NCBI RefSeq assembly: GCF_900112775.1 | Contig: NZ_FOYZ01000010.1 | Coordinates: 62,001-126,000, forward strand | Reading direction: 5' to 3' | DNA from: Anaeromicropila populeti | GTDB taxonomy: Bacteria; Bacillota; Clostridia; Lachnospirales; Lachnospiraceae | Length of the DNA: 64,000 nucleotides | Shown: positions 15,340 to 25,125 of the stretch, piece after piece | How positions within the stretch are numbered: the first letter of the stretch is position 1 | Layout: each line of letters starts with the position of its first letter | Translations under genes and position numbers: made by a program | The notes under the pieces: model-generated | The model's database searches: none | The model's input: the letters and a program-made list of their open reading frames with translations, nothing else | Told to the model about the DNA's origin: nothing

Positions 15340-16245
15340 ATGTCAGAACTGAAAAACAAAATTGAGAAGTTAAAACAGGAAAAGGATGCAGTGATTCTTG
15401 CTCATTATTATGTAAAGGATGAAGTACAGGAAATTGCAGATTATATTGGGGATTCTTATTATCTTGCAAAAGTGGCAAAGGAAGTACCTCAGAAGGTAAT
15501 CTGCTTTTGTGGTGTGTCCTTTATGGGAGAAAGTGCCAAGCTGCTAAGTCCAGATAAAATTGTACTAATGCCAGAACCAGCGGCAGATTGTCCCATGGCG
15601 CATATGGTTGAGATTGATAAGATTCAAAAGGTAAGGGAAGAATATGATGATGTAGCAGTAGTTTGTTATATTAATTCAACAGCGGAGATTAAGCAGCATG
15701 CAGATGTATGTGTAACCTCTGCAAATGCAATGAAAATAGTGAAAGCACTGCCAAATCACAATATATTTTTTATTCCAGATGAACATTTAGGCAGATATAT
15801 CGCCTCTCAGGTACCAGAGAAGCATTTTATTTTTAATGACGGTTTTTGTCATGTCCATAAAAGTATTACAGTAGAAAATGTAAAAAAAGCTAAAGAAGCA
15901 AAACCAGATGCAGAAGTTTTAGTTCATCCAGAATGTACGATGGAGGTGCTGGCAATGGCAGATTACATTGGAAGTACATCTGGAATAATTGAATATGCAT
16001 CAAAGAGTAAAGAGAAGGAGTTTATCATTTGCACAGAAATGGGTGTATTTTATGAACTGAATCAGAAAAATCCAGATAAAAAATTCTATTCCGTAGGTCA
16101 TAGACAGTTTTGCCCTAATATGAAGATGATTACTCTTGAAAAGGTGTGTCACGTATTGGAGCATTTTGACCATTGCGTTGAGCTGAAGGAAAGCTTATAT
16201 GAGACAGCTAATAAGCCATTGGAGCGGATGTTAGAATTGGCATAG
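15340..16245 (+). CDS. nadA: quinolinate synthase
   Basis: 301 residues. It condenses iminoaspartate with dihydroxyacetone phosphate to quinolinate on a [4Fe-4S] cluster. Visible: LAHYYVKDEVQEIAD, CGVSFMGESAKLL (cluster cysteine), YINSTAEIK, FIPDEHLGRY, HPECTMEV (second cysteine) and the C-terminal FCPNMKMITLEKV (third cysteine). AGGAG precedes the ATG. First gene of nadA-nadB-nadC. Confidence 0.95.
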   Translation: MSELKNKIEKLKQEKDAVILAHYYVKDEVQEIADYIGDSYYLAKVAKEVPQKVICFCGVSFMGESAKLLSPDKIVLMPEPAADCPMAHMVEIDKIQKVREEYDDVAVVCYINSTAEIKQHADVCVTSANAMKIVKALPNHNIFFIPDEHLGRYIASQVPEKHFIFNDGFCHVHKSITVENVKKAKEAKPDAEVLVHPECTMEVLAMADYIGSTSGIIEYASKSKEKEFIICTEMGVFYELNQKNPDKKFYSVGHRQFCPNMKMITLEKVCHVLEHFDHCVELKESLYETANKPLERMLELA

Positions 16246-16264
16246 CAGGAGGCAGTTGAAAAGA

Positions 16265-17581
16265 ATGATAAAATTGACATACGATGTAGTGATTGTCGGA
16301 ACAGGAGCCGCCGGATTATTTGCTGCCCTTAGTTTAAATGAGAAAAAACAAATTTTGATGATTTCTAAGGATTCTGTTGAAAACAGTGATTCGTATCTGG
16401 CGCAGGGTGGCATATCCACGTTAAAGGATCCAACAGATTACAAAGCATATTTTGAGGATACCATGCGGGCGGGACATTATGAAAATAAAGAAGAATCAGT
16501 GAAAATAATGATTGAAGATTCCCCTCAAATGATTGAAGATTTAATTCAATATGGGGTAGAATTTGACCGAAATGATAAAGGGGAATTATCGTTTACAAGA
16601 GAAGCAGCTCACTCCACTTTTCGGATTCTTCATCACGAGGATTTAACAGGCAAGGAAATTACCAGCAAATTGATTGACCGGGTCAGAGAGAAAAAGAACA
16701 TCAGTATGAAGCCTTATACTACCATGATTGATTTGATTTCAAAACAGAACCGCTGTCATGGAATAATTGTGGAAAAAAGAAATGGTGAAAGACAAGTTGT
16801 TTTTGCCAAACAGGTGGTACTGGCTACAGGTGGACTAGGAGGATTATTTAAACATTCAACAAACTTTTCACATATTACAGGAGACAGCTTTGCCCTTGCG
16901 TTAAAGCACAGAATTGTGCTGGAACATATGAATTATATTCAAATCCATCCAACTACATTATACACCCAAGAAAGAGGAAGAAGCTTTTTGATTTCAGAAT
17001 CTGTCCGGGGTGAAGGCGCTGTTTTACTAAATAAGAATCACAGAAGATTTGTCAATGAACTGCTTCCAAGAGATACGGTTGCTAATGCCATCCAAATGGA
17101 AATGGAGAGACTGGGGACGGATTATGTATACTTATCTATGAGAAGCATGGAAAAGAAAAAAATACAGGCTAGATTTCCTAACATTTACAAGCGTTGTCTG
17201 GAGGAAGGATACGATTTGGCATCTGATTTGGTTCCAGTAACACCTGCACAGCATTATGTAATGGGGGGGATTCAGACAAATGTAAATGGAGAAACTTCCA
17301 TGGTGGGTCTGTATGCAGTAGGAGAGACCGCTTGTAATGGAGTACATGGGGCAAATCGGCTAGCAAGCAATTCCCTTTTAGAAAGCCTTGTATTTGCAAA
17401 AAGAACTGCATATCAGATTGAAAAGGACAGAAGTGACTTTGATACAGAAGAATTTGAGCCTGAAGTGTTGGATACCATGAGTAAAGAAGAGAGAGAACTA
17501 GTATTTAAAAAAATGATATTGGAAGAGATTCGGCGAAAGGATGAAGGATTTTATGTTAAATGGTGTAACGATGAAAATTAA
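16265..17581 (+). CDS. nadB: L-aspartate oxidase
   Basis: About 438 residues. It is an FAD-dependent oxidation of L-aspartate to iminoaspartate, feeding NadA. The Rossmann motif VVIVGTGAAGLFAAL opens the protein; DSYLAQGGIST, GEGAVLLNK and ETACNGVHGANRLASNSLLE are diagnostic of the succinate-dehydrogenase-like flavoproteins of this type. It is shorter than the E. coli enzyme because the C-terminal helical domain is largely missing, as in many clostridia. AGGAGG favours the ATG at 16265 over a TTG at 16256. nadC begins inside its end. Confidence 0.95.
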   Translation: MIKLTYDVVIVGTGAAGLFAALSLNEKKQILMISKDSVENSDSYLAQGGISTLKDPTDYKAYFEDTMRAGHYENKEESVKIMIEDSPQMIEDLIQYGVEFDRNDKGELSFTREAAHSTFRILHHEDLTGKEITSKLIDRVREKKNISMKPYTTMIDLISKQNRCHGIIVEKRNGERQVVFAKQVVLATGGLGGLFKHSTNFSHITGDSFALALKHRIVLEHMNYIQIHPTTLYTQERGRSFLISESVRGEGAVLLNKNHRRFVNELLPRDTVANAIQMEMERLGTDYVYLSMRSMEKKKIQARFPNIYKRCLEEGYDLASDLVPVTPAQHYVMGGIQTNVNGETSMVGLYAVGETACNGVHGANRLASNSLLESLVFAKRTAYQIEKDRSDFDTEEFEPEVLDTMSKEERELVFKKMILEEIRRKDEGFYVKWCNDEN

Positions 17582-18419
17582 TATTGACCAGTATATTGTA
17601 AATGCATTAAGAGAGGATATTACGTCCGAGGATGTCACAACCAACAGTGTTATGAGAGAAAACAAAAAAGGCTGTGCTGATTTGATTTGTAAGGAGGACG
17701 GTGTGATTTGCGGTCTTGATATTTTCCAGAGAGTATTTGAACTTTTAGACGAGGAAGCAAGGTTTAAAACTTCGTTTCAGGATGGAGATTTTGTGAAAAA
17801 AGGAGAACGCATTGGCGTAATAACAGGAGATATAAAGGCAATATTATCGGGTGAACGTACGGCATTAAATTATTTGCAGAGAATGAGCGGAATTGCAACC
17901 TATACAAGAGGGTTCGTAGAGGAACTTTCTGGGTACCAAACAAAATTACTAGATACCAGAAAGACAACTCCTAATATGAGACCTTTTGAAAAATATGCTG
18001 TAAAAGTGGGAGGTGCCTATAATCACCGCTACAATCTTTCCGATGGTATACTGTTAAAAGATAATCATATTGGAGCAGCAGGGAGTGTGAAAAAAGCAAT
18101 AGAAATGGCAAAGGAGTATGCTCCCTTTGTGCGGAAGATAGAAGTAGAAGTAGAAACATTGGATATGGTAAGAGAAGCACTTGATGCAGGAGCAGATATT
18201 ATTATGCTGGACAATATGGATAACCAAACTATGCGGGAGGCTGTAAAAATAATTTGCGGTAAAGCAGAGACAGAATGTTCTGGAAATGTAACCAGAGAAC
18301 GGCTAAAGGAAATTGCAGAAATCGGTGTAGATTATGTATCCTCAGGAGCATTAACCCATTCAGCACCTATTATGGACATATCCTTGAAGAACCTTAAATC
18401 ACTGGAATCGTATGCATAA
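17553..18419 (+). CDS. nadC: nicotinate-nucleotide pyrophosphorylase (carboxylating)
   Basis: About 288 residues. It converts quinolinate and PRPP to nicotinate mononucleotide, CO2 and PPi. Signatures are ALREDITSEDVTTN, ERTALNYLQRMSGIAT, LDTRKTTPNMRPFEKYAVKVGG and LLKDNHIGAAG, then DIIMLDNM. The frame overlaps nadB. ATG 17553 has GAAGGA a few bases upstream; ATG 17571 is the alternative. Last gene of the operon. Confidence 0.93.
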   Translation: MLNGVTMKINIDQYIVNALREDITSEDVTTNSVMRENKKGCADLICKEDGVICGLDIFQRVFELLDEEARFKTSFQDGDFVKKGERIGVITGDIKAILSGERTALNYLQRMSGIATYTRGFVEELSGYQTKLLDTRKTTPNMRPFEKYAVKVGGAYNHRYNLSDGILLKDNHIGAAGSVKKAIEMAKEYAPFVRKIEVEVETLDMVREALDAGADIIMLDNMDNQTMREAVKIICGKAETECSGNVTRERLKEIAEIGVDYVSSGALTHSAPIMDISLKNLKSLESYA

Positions 18420-18465
18420 TTATCCACAGGAGAAAATAGAAAAAAATTTTTTTTGAAAAAAGTGC

Positions 18466-18494
18466 TTGTCATCTAATGCGTTTTGTGGTAGAAT
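18466..18494 (+). promoter_or_regulatory. carAB promoter
   Basis: TTGTCA (18466-18471), exactly 17 bp, then TAGAAT (18489-18494). It gives a leader of about 215 nt before the carA ATG. Confidence 0.7.
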
Positions 18495-18529
18495 TTTAAC
18501 AATTTAGGATGTTTGCAGAAAAACTTAAA

Positions 18530-18590
18530 AAGTCCGCTAAAATGTGGACTGTATAAAGTTTATAAAGGGGTTGTTTCTCCTTTTTTTTGC
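18530..18590 (+). terminator. leader hairpin plus attenuator-like terminator upstream of carA
   Basis: A first hairpin AGTCC...GGACT (about 18530-18551) is followed by a 7-bp stem (AAAGGGG / CTCCTTT, one wobble) ending in eight T residues (18564-18588). A terminator inside a 5' leader, about 130 nt before the coding region, implies attenuation control. PyrR-type attenuation is common for pyrimidine genes, but I do not see a clear PyrR-binding consensus. Confidence 0.55.
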
Positions 18591-18715
18591 GCAAAAATAT
18601 GAAATTTTATTCATTTGCATGCATAAACATACTAAGCCATTGTATCGTTTTAGGCTCTAATTATTATAGAATGTGGCGAAACTACGTTCTTTGGAAAGGA
18701 TTAAGGTGTAACATA

Positions 18716-19822
18716 ATGAAGGCTTTTCTTATACTGGAAGATGGAACCGTATTTTCAGGAAAAAGTATTGGTGCTACCCACGATGTAATTAGTGAAATTG
18801 TATTCAATACATCTATGACAGGGTATTTAGAAGTATTGACAGACCCAAGTTATGCAGGACAGGCAGTTGTCATGACATATCCACTAATAGGAAATTATGG
18901 GGTTTGTTATGAAGATATGGAGTCATTACAAGCTTGGCCAGACGGTTATATAGTGAGAGAAATTTCAAGAAGACCAAGTAACTTTAGAAGCGAAGATTCA
19001 ATTGAAACATTTTTAAAGAACCAAAATATTCCAGGTATTTCAGGGGTAGATACCAGGGCACTGACAAAGATTCTCAGAGAAAAGGGTACCATGAATGGTA
19101 TGATTACAACAAATGAGGATTATAATTTGGAACAGGTATTAGAGCAGATGAAATTGTATCAGGTAACTAAAGTTGTTGAAAAAGTTACAGTAAAAGAAAA
19201 AAGAACATATTTACCAGGTGAATTGGGAACTGAAAAAGTAACACCAGTAAAAAAAGTTGCGATGATGGACTTCGGCTCAAAAAATAATATTATTCGTTCT
19301 CTACTGCAAAGAGGCTGTGAAGTAACGGTATATCCTGCATTAACAAAGGCAGAAGATATTTTAGAAATGAATCCTGATGGCATTATGCTGACAAATGGAC
19401 CTGGAGATCCTTCGGAGTGTGTTAGTATTATTGAAGAAATTAAGAAATTATACGAATCCGATACACCAATTTTTGCAATTTGTCTGGGACATCAGCTGAT
19501 GGCGCTGGCAAATGGTGCAAAAACTGAGAAAATGAAATATGGACACAGAGGTGCTAATCATCCAGTTAAGGATTTAAGTACAGGTAAGGTTTATATTTCA
19601 TCCCAAAACCACGGGTATGTTGTAATAGATGGCAGCATAGATAAAAATGTTGCAGAAACTTTATTTATTAATGTTAACGATAGAACAGTAGAAGGACTCC
19701 GCTACTTGGGAAAGAACGTTTTCACAGTTCAGTTCCATCCAGAGGCATGTGCGGGACCAGTAGATTCTAATTTCCTATTTGATGCGTTTATGAATATGAT
19801 GGAGGTGGTTAAGGATGCCTAG
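18716..19822 (+). CDS. carA: carbamoyl-phosphate synthase, glutamine-hydrolysing small subunit
   Basis: About 368 residues. The glutaminase subunit supplies ammonia to CarB for carbamoyl phosphate (pyrimidines and arginine). The N-terminal half has LEDGTVFSGKSIG; the C-terminal class I amidotransferase has ICLGHQLMALA (nucleophile Cys) and VQFHPEACAGP (catalytic His and Glu/Asp region). The ATG at 18716 starts the conserved MKAFLILEDG. The longer frame upstream runs through the leader and is rejected. It overlaps carB by 8 bp. Confidence 0.95.
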   Translation: MKAFLILEDGTVFSGKSIGATHDVISEIVFNTSMTGYLEVLTDPSYAGQAVVMTYPLIGNYGVCYEDMESLQAWPDGYIVREISRRPSNFRSEDSIETFLKNQNIPGISGVDTRALTKILREKGTMNGMITTNEDYNLEQVLEQMKLYQVTKVVEKVTVKEKRTYLPGELGTEKVTPVKKVAMMDFGSKNNIIRSLLQRGCEVTVYPALTKAEDILEMNPDGIMLTNGPGDPSECVSIIEEIKKLYESDTPIFAICLGHQLMALANGAKTEKMKYGHRGANHPVKDLSTGKVYISSQNHGYVVIDGSIDKNVAETLFINVNDRTVEGLRYLGKNVFTVQFHPEACAGPVDSNFLFDAFMNMMEVVKDA

Positions 19823-22800
19823 AAGAGAAGACATTAAAAAAGTACTGGTAATCGGGTCAGGTCCTATTATAATTGGACAGGCAGCAGAATTTGATTATGC
19901 AGGAACACAGGCCTGCCGTTCTTTAAAGGAAGAAGGAGTTGAAGTTGTTTTAGTAAACTCTAATCCTGCCACTATTATGACGGATAAAGAAATTGCAGAT
20001 AAAGTATACATTGAACCTTTAACCGTTGACTGTCTGAAGGAAGTTATCAGCAAAGAAATGCCAGACAGTGTTCTACCAACCTTGGGAGGACAGGCAGCAT
20101 TGAATCTTGCTATGGAGCTTGAAGAATCTGGATTTTTGAAAGAAAAGAATGTTAGACTAATTGGTACTACCTCTTTGACAATTAAAAAAGCAGAGGATCG
20201 CCTTGAATTTAAGAATACCATGGAAAAAATCCATGAGCCGATTGCGGCAAGTACGGTAGTAAATACGGTAGAAGCCGCAGTAGAGTTTGCAGAGCAGATT
20301 AATTATCCTGTAGTAGTCCGCCCAGCCTATACTTTGGGTGGAAGCGGCGGTGGTATCGCTGAAAGCAAAGAGGAGTTAATTGAAATCTGTACCAACGGAT
20401 TACGTCTCAGCCGTGTTGGACAATGCTTAATCGAGCGTTGTATTGCAGGATGGAAGGAAATTGAATACGAAGTAATGCGTGACGGAAATGGAACCTGCAT
20501 TACAGTATGTAACATGGAAAATATTGATCCGGTTGGAGTACACACAGGTGACAGTATTGTTGTTGCGCCTTCTCAGACGTTAGCAGATAAAGAATATCAG
20601 ATGCTAAGAACATCAGCATTAAATATTATTACAGAGCTTGAAATCACAGGAGGATGTAATGTACAGTATGCACTTCATCCTGATACCTTTGAATATTGTG
20701 TTATTGAAGTAAACCCTCGTGTAAGCCGTTCCTCTGCTTTGGCTTCAAAAGCAACGGGTTACCCAATCGCAAAGGTTGCAGCTAAAATTGCACTGGGTTA
20801 TACATTAGATGAAATACCAAATGCGATTACAGGAAAGACTTACGCAAGTTTTGAACCAGCATTGGATTATGTTGTAGTAAAAATTCCACGTCTGCCATTT
20901 GATAAGTTTATTAAGGCATCCAGAACCCTTACCACTCAGATGAAGGCAACAGGAGAGGTAATGAGCATCTGTACCAATTTTGAAGGTGCTTTGATGAAAG
21001 CGCTTCGTTCACTGGAACAGCACATCGATAGTCTTGAGACAGGAGAATATAACGGATTTTCCAATGATGAGATATTGGAACAGCTGGCTGTGATTGATGA
21101 CAGGAGAATTTTTGTTATAGCAGAAGCAATCAGAAGAAGCATTTCCTATGATGTGATTTATGATATTACGAAAATAGATAAATGGTTTATAGATAAACTG
21201 GCTATTTTGGTTGAAATGGAACAGCAGCTAAAGACACAGCCATTAACCATAGAATTATTAGAAGAAGCAAAACGTTTAGAGTTTCCAGATAAGGTGATTG
21301 GAACATACACTGGAAAATCTGAGGAAGAAGTTAAGGAATTACGTTACTCCAATGGTATTACCAAGGCTTTTAAAATGGTTGATACCTGTGCAGCTGAGTT
21401 TGCAGCCTCCACACCATATTATTATGGATGTTTTGGAAGCATGAATGAAGTGGAAGAAACGAACGCAAAGAAAAAGGTTTTAGTTCTTGGTTCTGGTCCT
21501 ATCCGAATTGGACAGGGTATTGAATTTGACTACTGCTCTGTTCATAGTGTATGGGCACTAAGCCAAAATGGATATGAAACCATTATAGTAAATAATAATC
21601 CTGAAACAGTAAGTACGGATTTTGATATTGCAGATAAGTTATATTTTGAACCGCTGACAGCAGAAGATGTAGAAAACATTGTACGTTTGGAAAAACCAGA
21701 TGGTGCAGTGGTACAGTTTGGTGGTCAGACTGCCATTAAGCTGACAGAGGCATTGTTAAAAATGGGAGTTACCATACTTGGAACTAGTGCTGAAAATGTG
21801 GATGCAGCAGAGGATAGAGAATTATTTGATGCAATTTTGGAAGAATGTTGTATTCCAAGACCAGCAGGTAAAACGGTATTTACGACAGAAGAAGCGCTGA
21901 AAGCAGCAAATGAGCTAGGTTATCCAGTCTTAGTAAGACCTTCCTATGTATTAGGCGGACAGGGAATGCAGATTGCAATTTCCGACGCAGATGTTGTAGA
22001 ATTTATGAAGATCATTAATCGACAGGTACAAGAACATCCAATTTTAGTAGATAAGTATTTAATGGGTAAAGAAGTTGAGGTAGATGCTGTTTGTGACGGA
22101 GAGGATATACTGATTCCTGGTATTATGGAGCATGTGGAAAGAGCAGGAATTCATTCTGGTGATAGTATTTCCGTATATCCAACACAAAATATTTCAGAGA
22201 AAACCATTCGTGTCATTGAAGATTATACAAGAAAGCTTGCTAACTCTCTTCATGTAATTGGACTGATTAATATCCAGTTTATTGTATATCAGGAAGAGGT
22301 ATATGTAATTGAGGTGAATCCACGTTCTTCCCGTACGGTGCCTTATATTAGCAAGGTAACTGGTATTCCAATTGTAGATTTGGCATCAAAGGTTATTTTA
22401 GGTGAAAAAATTAAGAATCTTGGATATACACCTGGATTACAGCCAAAGTCAAAGTATATTGCCATTAAAATGCCTGTATTCTCCTTTGAGAAAATACGTG
22501 GTGCAGATATCAGCCTTGGACCAGAAATGAAATCTACAGGAGAGTGTCTTGGAATTGCTGAGAATTTTAATGATGCGTTATATAAAGCATTTTTAGGATC
22601 AGGGGTAAATCTTCCAAAGCATAAGAAAATGATTTTGACTGTTAAAGATTCAGATAAACTGGATGCTGTTGAAGTAGGCAGAAGATTTAAGGCGTTAGGC
22701 TATGATATTTTTGCAACGAAATCTACAGCAAGAGTATTAAATGATAATGGAGTATTTGCAATTCCAATTAATAAAATTGAACAAGAAACACCAACGTTAA

Positions 22801-23015
22801 TGGATTTGTTGTTAGAGCATCAGATTGATTTGGTTATTGATACACCAAGCAATGGTGTTGGAAAATCCAATGATGGTTTCTTAATCCGTCGTATGTCCAT
22901 TGAAACAGGTGTTACCTGTCTGACTTCTCTTGATACAGCCAATGCACTGTTGACAAGCTTGGAATCTAGAAGAGAGGGACAATTAGAAGTGATTGATATT
23001 GCTCAGGTAAAATAA
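19815..23015 (+). CDS. carB: carbamoyl-phosphate synthase large subunit
   Basis: 1066 residues, full length. Two homologous ATP-grasp halves: the first starts KKVLVIGSGPIIIGQAAEFD, the second KKVLVLGSGPIRIGQGIEFD at about residue 550, each followed by GGQ(T)A and VRP(A/S)Y motifs; a C-terminal MGS-like allosteric domain follows from about 930. It makes carbamoyl phosphate from bicarbonate, ammonia and 2 ATP. It is coupled to carA by overlap and ends in a strong terminator. Confidence 0.97.
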   Translation: MPRREDIKKVLVIGSGPIIIGQAAEFDYAGTQACRSLKEEGVEVVLVNSNPATIMTDKEIADKVYIEPLTVDCLKEVISKEMPDSVLPTLGGQAALNLAMELEESGFLKEKNVRLIGTTSLTIKKAEDRLEFKNTMEKIHEPIAASTVVNTVEAAVEFAEQINYPVVVRPAYTLGGSGGGIAESKEELIEICTNGLRLSRVGQCLIERCIAGWKEIEYEVMRDGNGTCITVCNMENIDPVGVHTGDSIVVAPSQTLADKEYQMLRTSALNIITELEITGGCNVQYALHPDTFEYCVIEVNPRVSRSSALASKATGYPIAKVAAKIALGYTLDEIPNAITGKTYASFEPALDYVVVKIPRLPFDKFIKASRTLTTQMKATGEVMSICTNFEGALMKALRSLEQHIDSLETGEYNGFSNDEILEQLAVIDDRRIFVIAEAIRRSISYDVIYDITKIDKWFIDKLAILVEMEQQLKTQPLTIELLEEAKRLEFPDKVIGTYTGKSEEEVKELRYSNGITKAFKMVDTCAAEFAASTPYYYGCFGSMNEVEETNAKKKVLVLGSGPIRIGQGIEFDYCSVHSVWALSQNGYETIIVNNNPETVSTDFDIADKLYFEPLTAEDVENIVRLEKPDGAVVQFGGQTAIKLTEALLKMGVTILGTSAENVDAAEDRELFDAILEECCIPRPAGKTVFTTEEALKAANELGYPVLVRPSYVLGGQGMQIAISDADVVEFMKIINRQVQEHPILVDKYLMGKEVEVDAVCDGEDILIPGIMEHVERAGIHSGDSISVYPTQNISEKTIRVIEDYTRKLANSLHVIGLINIQFIVYQEEVYVIEVNPRSSRTVPYISKVTGIPIVDLASKVILGEKIKNLGYTPGLQPKSKYIAIKMPVFSFEKIRGADISLGPEMKSTGECLGIAENFNDALYKAFLGSGVNLPKHKKMILTVKDSDKLDAVEVGRRFKALGYDIFATKSTARVLNDNGVFAIPINKIEQETPTLMDLLLEHQIDLVIDTPSNGVGKSNDGFLIRRMSIETGVTCLTSLDTANALLTSLESRREGQLEVIDIAQVK

Positions 23016-23041
23016 AAAATAGATATTGTTATTAATAATTA

Positions 23042-23069
23042 GCTGCCAGCGTAAGCTGGCAGTTTTTGT
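23042..23069 (+). terminator. terminator of carAB
   Basis: GCTGCCAGC-GTAA-GCTGGCAG with a following TTTTT: a GC-rich stem, tetraloop and T tract. Confidence 0.85.
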
Positions 23070-23101
23070 CTCAAAAACAGAAAGTGAGGAATGGAAAAGA
23101 A

Positions 23102-24025
23102 ATGAGTGGCAGTACCCTAAAACTAATTGCGATTTTTGCAATGATTATTGATCATGTAGCAGCAGTACTTGTATGGTCTGTAGCGTATTCAACCAATAAT
23201 ACGCAGATGATGGAGATTTCACATTACATGCGGATGTTTGGAAGAATTGCATTTCCAATTTTTTGTTTTTTGCTGGTGGAAGGCTTTGTCCATACGAAAA
23301 ACCGCAGACGTTATGCAATCCGTCTGGCGCTATTTGCAGTTATCTCTGAAATTCCCTTTGACCTTGCGTTTAGCATGACCCCGTTTGATTTTAATGCACA
23401 GAATGTCTTTTTTACGTTGTTTCTTGGGCTTGTTGTTTTAATGGGACTTGAGAATATTCAAACAATTTGGAAGGAGGCAAGATGGCTTCGCTGGGTTAGC
23501 TGTATTGGTATACTGGGAGCGGTGTATTTAATTGTAGGTCTGATTGTGCCTTTATGTTATCAAATAGTGAATATTGTAGCGGGATGGCTAGGAAATACCA
23601 GAGAGATTACATTGAGCATGCAGATTTTTATAGGTGTAATCATTGTGACACTAATAGGTACCATAATAGCATTTGTGGTTTCCATTGAAAAAAGTGGAAT
23701 ACAGCCAACCAGCCGTTTTTTTACTGGAATTGCTATGATACTAGCGGGAGTTGCAGCAGCAGAACTCATGTGTACAGACTATGCCTCAATGGGTGTGCTT
23801 GCAATTATTGTAATGTATTTACTGCGGAAAAATAAAGTTGCATCAATGGCTGGAGGGTGTGTGGTATTGACTGTACTGGCTTTTTCTGAATATTTTGCCC
23901 TGGTTAACGTGCCGCTAATCTCCTTGTATAATGGAAAGCGGGGAATGAATCTAAAATATCTTTTCTATGTTTTTTATCCAGCACATCTATTGATTCTCTT
24001 TCTTATCGGCAGGTTTATTCTCTAA
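23102..24025 (+). CDS. TraX-family membrane protein
   Basis: About 307 residues with eight or so hydrophobic segments. The N-terminal GSTLKLIAIFAMIIDHVAAV, RMFGRIAFPIFCFLLVEGF and the terminal YPAHLLILF match the TraX family, named after the F-plasmid pilin acetylase, which in Firmicutes is a chromosomal membrane acyltransferase-like protein of unknown role. The ATG at 23102 with GTGAGGA upstream is preferred to a TTG at 23066 inside the carB terminator. No conjugation genes are nearby. Confidence 0.8.
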   Translation: MSGSTLKLIAIFAMIIDHVAAVLVWSVAYSTNNTQMMEISHYMRMFGRIAFPIFCFLLVEGFVHTKNRRRYAIRLALFAVISEIPFDLAFSMTPFDFNAQNVFFTLFLGLVVLMGLENIQTIWKEARWLRWVSCIGILGAVYLIVGLIVPLCYQIVNIVAGWLGNTREITLSMQIFIGVIIVTLIGTIIAFVVSIEKSGIQPTSRFFTGIAMILAGVAAAELMCTDYASMGVLAIIVMYLLRKNKVASMAGGCVVLTVLAFSEYFALVNVPLISLYNGKRGMNLKYLFYVFYPAHLLILFLIGRFIL

Positions 24026-24043
24026 GAGGACTGTGAAATTATG

Positions 24044-24081
24044 AAACCATTTCTGGCTGAGTGTATGGTCAGAAATGGTTT
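24044..24081 (+). terminator. hairpin after the TraX-like gene
   Basis: A perfect 12-bp inverted repeat (AAACCATTTCTG / CAGAAATGGTTT) with a 14-nt loop. There is no clean T tract, so termination is likely but not certain. Confidence 0.5.
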
Positions 24082-24170
24082 GGAGCAGTTATAGATTGTT
24101 GAGGGTTATCAGATAAAAATTGTATTTAACAGATATTGTATTAATGTGTTAATTATGGTAACATGGCTAT

Positions 24171-24479
24171 ATGGGGATACTTTTAACTATAACTGTTACA
24201 GTCTATATAACAGTATTTTCCATTATCTTAGTTGACAATGAGTTGTATAAAAAGGTACTTAATATCGGTATCTTCTTTTTAGGAACTTGTATAACGGAAG
24301 TAATGTCTGTTGGAATTAGCACGATAGTACTTCATTTCAACATGGAACAGTTGTCAAGATTTGGTGTTGAAAATATTATCTGTGCTACCATTTCGAAAAT
24401 ACTTCTCTATTTTTTATGTTATACATTTTGTTTTAGAAAGTCTAATAAATTAATTTTTAATTTATATGGAAATAAATGA
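24171..24479 (+). pseudogene. fragment of a GHKL-kinase membrane sensor domain
   Basis: 102 residues with three hydrophobic segments and a pattern (ILVDNELYKKVLNIGIF, CITEVMSVGIST) like the N-terminal sensor of AgrC/GHKL-type histidine kinases. It has no ribosome-binding site, is missing the first membrane segments, and is cut at 24480 exactly where the IS200/IS605 element begins. The kinase half is absent. I read it as a remnant left by insertion and deletion next to the bacteriocin-type exporter genes. Confidence 0.45.
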
Positions 24480-25125
24480 AAAGTTTAATCCCCCAGCTAT
24501 GCTGGGGAGAATAGTGTAAGTGGAAACGATGAGGATATCAAAAGAAAGCCTCCTATGATAAAATGAGAATGGTGTCGCAAGCCAATCTCAAACATAGGAG
24601 GCGGTCCAAATGGACAATAAAAGTTTATCATATACTAAATGGAAATGCCAGTATCATATTGTTTTTATACCAAAGTATAGAAAGAAACAACTATATGGTC
24701 AGATAAAGCAAGATGTACGAGAAATTATAGGTACATTGCGTAAATATAAAGATGTAGAAATAGTATCAGGTGCAGTGTGCATAGACCATGTACATTTATG
24801 TGTCGCAATACCACCGAAGATAAGCATATCAAGTTTTATGGGGTATTTAAAAGGTAAAAGTATACTGATGATATATGATAGGCATCCAGAATTACAAAGC
24901 ATTTTGGGCAAGAGGATATTATGTCGAAACAATTGGTAACATAACAGAAGCTGCGGTTAAGAAGTATATTGAAGAGCAGTCAGAAGAATCAAGAAAAGAA
25001 GATAATAATAGTACCTCTTTTTAGAGGACCAGTAAGAATGCTTGTGACACCCGCCTTTTTAGGCGAGCAGTAAGAAAGCCCTTATTAGGGCTAATATCAA
25101 ACCACCAGTTGAACTAGTAGTTGAT
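24480..25125 (+). mobile_element. degenerate IS200/IS605-family element (tnpA only)
   Basis: Left hairpin CCCCAGC-TAT-GCTGGGG (24491-24507); a second inverted repeat CCTCCTATG / CATAGGAGG (24550-24602) that covers the tnpA ribosome-binding site, as known for IS200; the transposase frame; and imperfect hairpins at the right end (25060-25123, including AACCACCAGTT / AACTAGTAGTT). There are no terminal inverted repeats or target duplication, as expected for this family. The exact right end is uncertain. No tnpB is present. Confidence 0.75.
24610..25023 (+). pseudogene. IS200/IS605 Y1 transposase TnpA, frameshifted
   Basis: The first 100 residues are a Y1-HUH transposase: KCQYHIVFIPKYRKKQLYG, CIDHVHLCVAIPPK (HUH-type histidines) and FMGYLKGKS. 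Near 24895 the frame shifts: the reading frame that starts at 24610 ends in LGKRILCRNNW, while another frame continues as FWARGYYVETIGNITEAAVKKYI, which is the normal C-terminus and carries the catalytic tyrosine. Compared with relatives a few codons are missing at the break, so a small deletion is likely. The protein made would lack the active tyrosine. Confidence 0.8.

Noticed and set aside
18587-18715. N-terminal extension of carA
   Set aside because: It starts in the attenuator terminator; CarA proteins begin at the MKAFLILEDG stretch, which has its own ribosome-binding site.
23066-24025. TraX-like gene as evidence of a conjugative plasmid
   Set aside because: Chromosomal TraX paralogues are common in Firmicutes and no conjugation gene is nearby.
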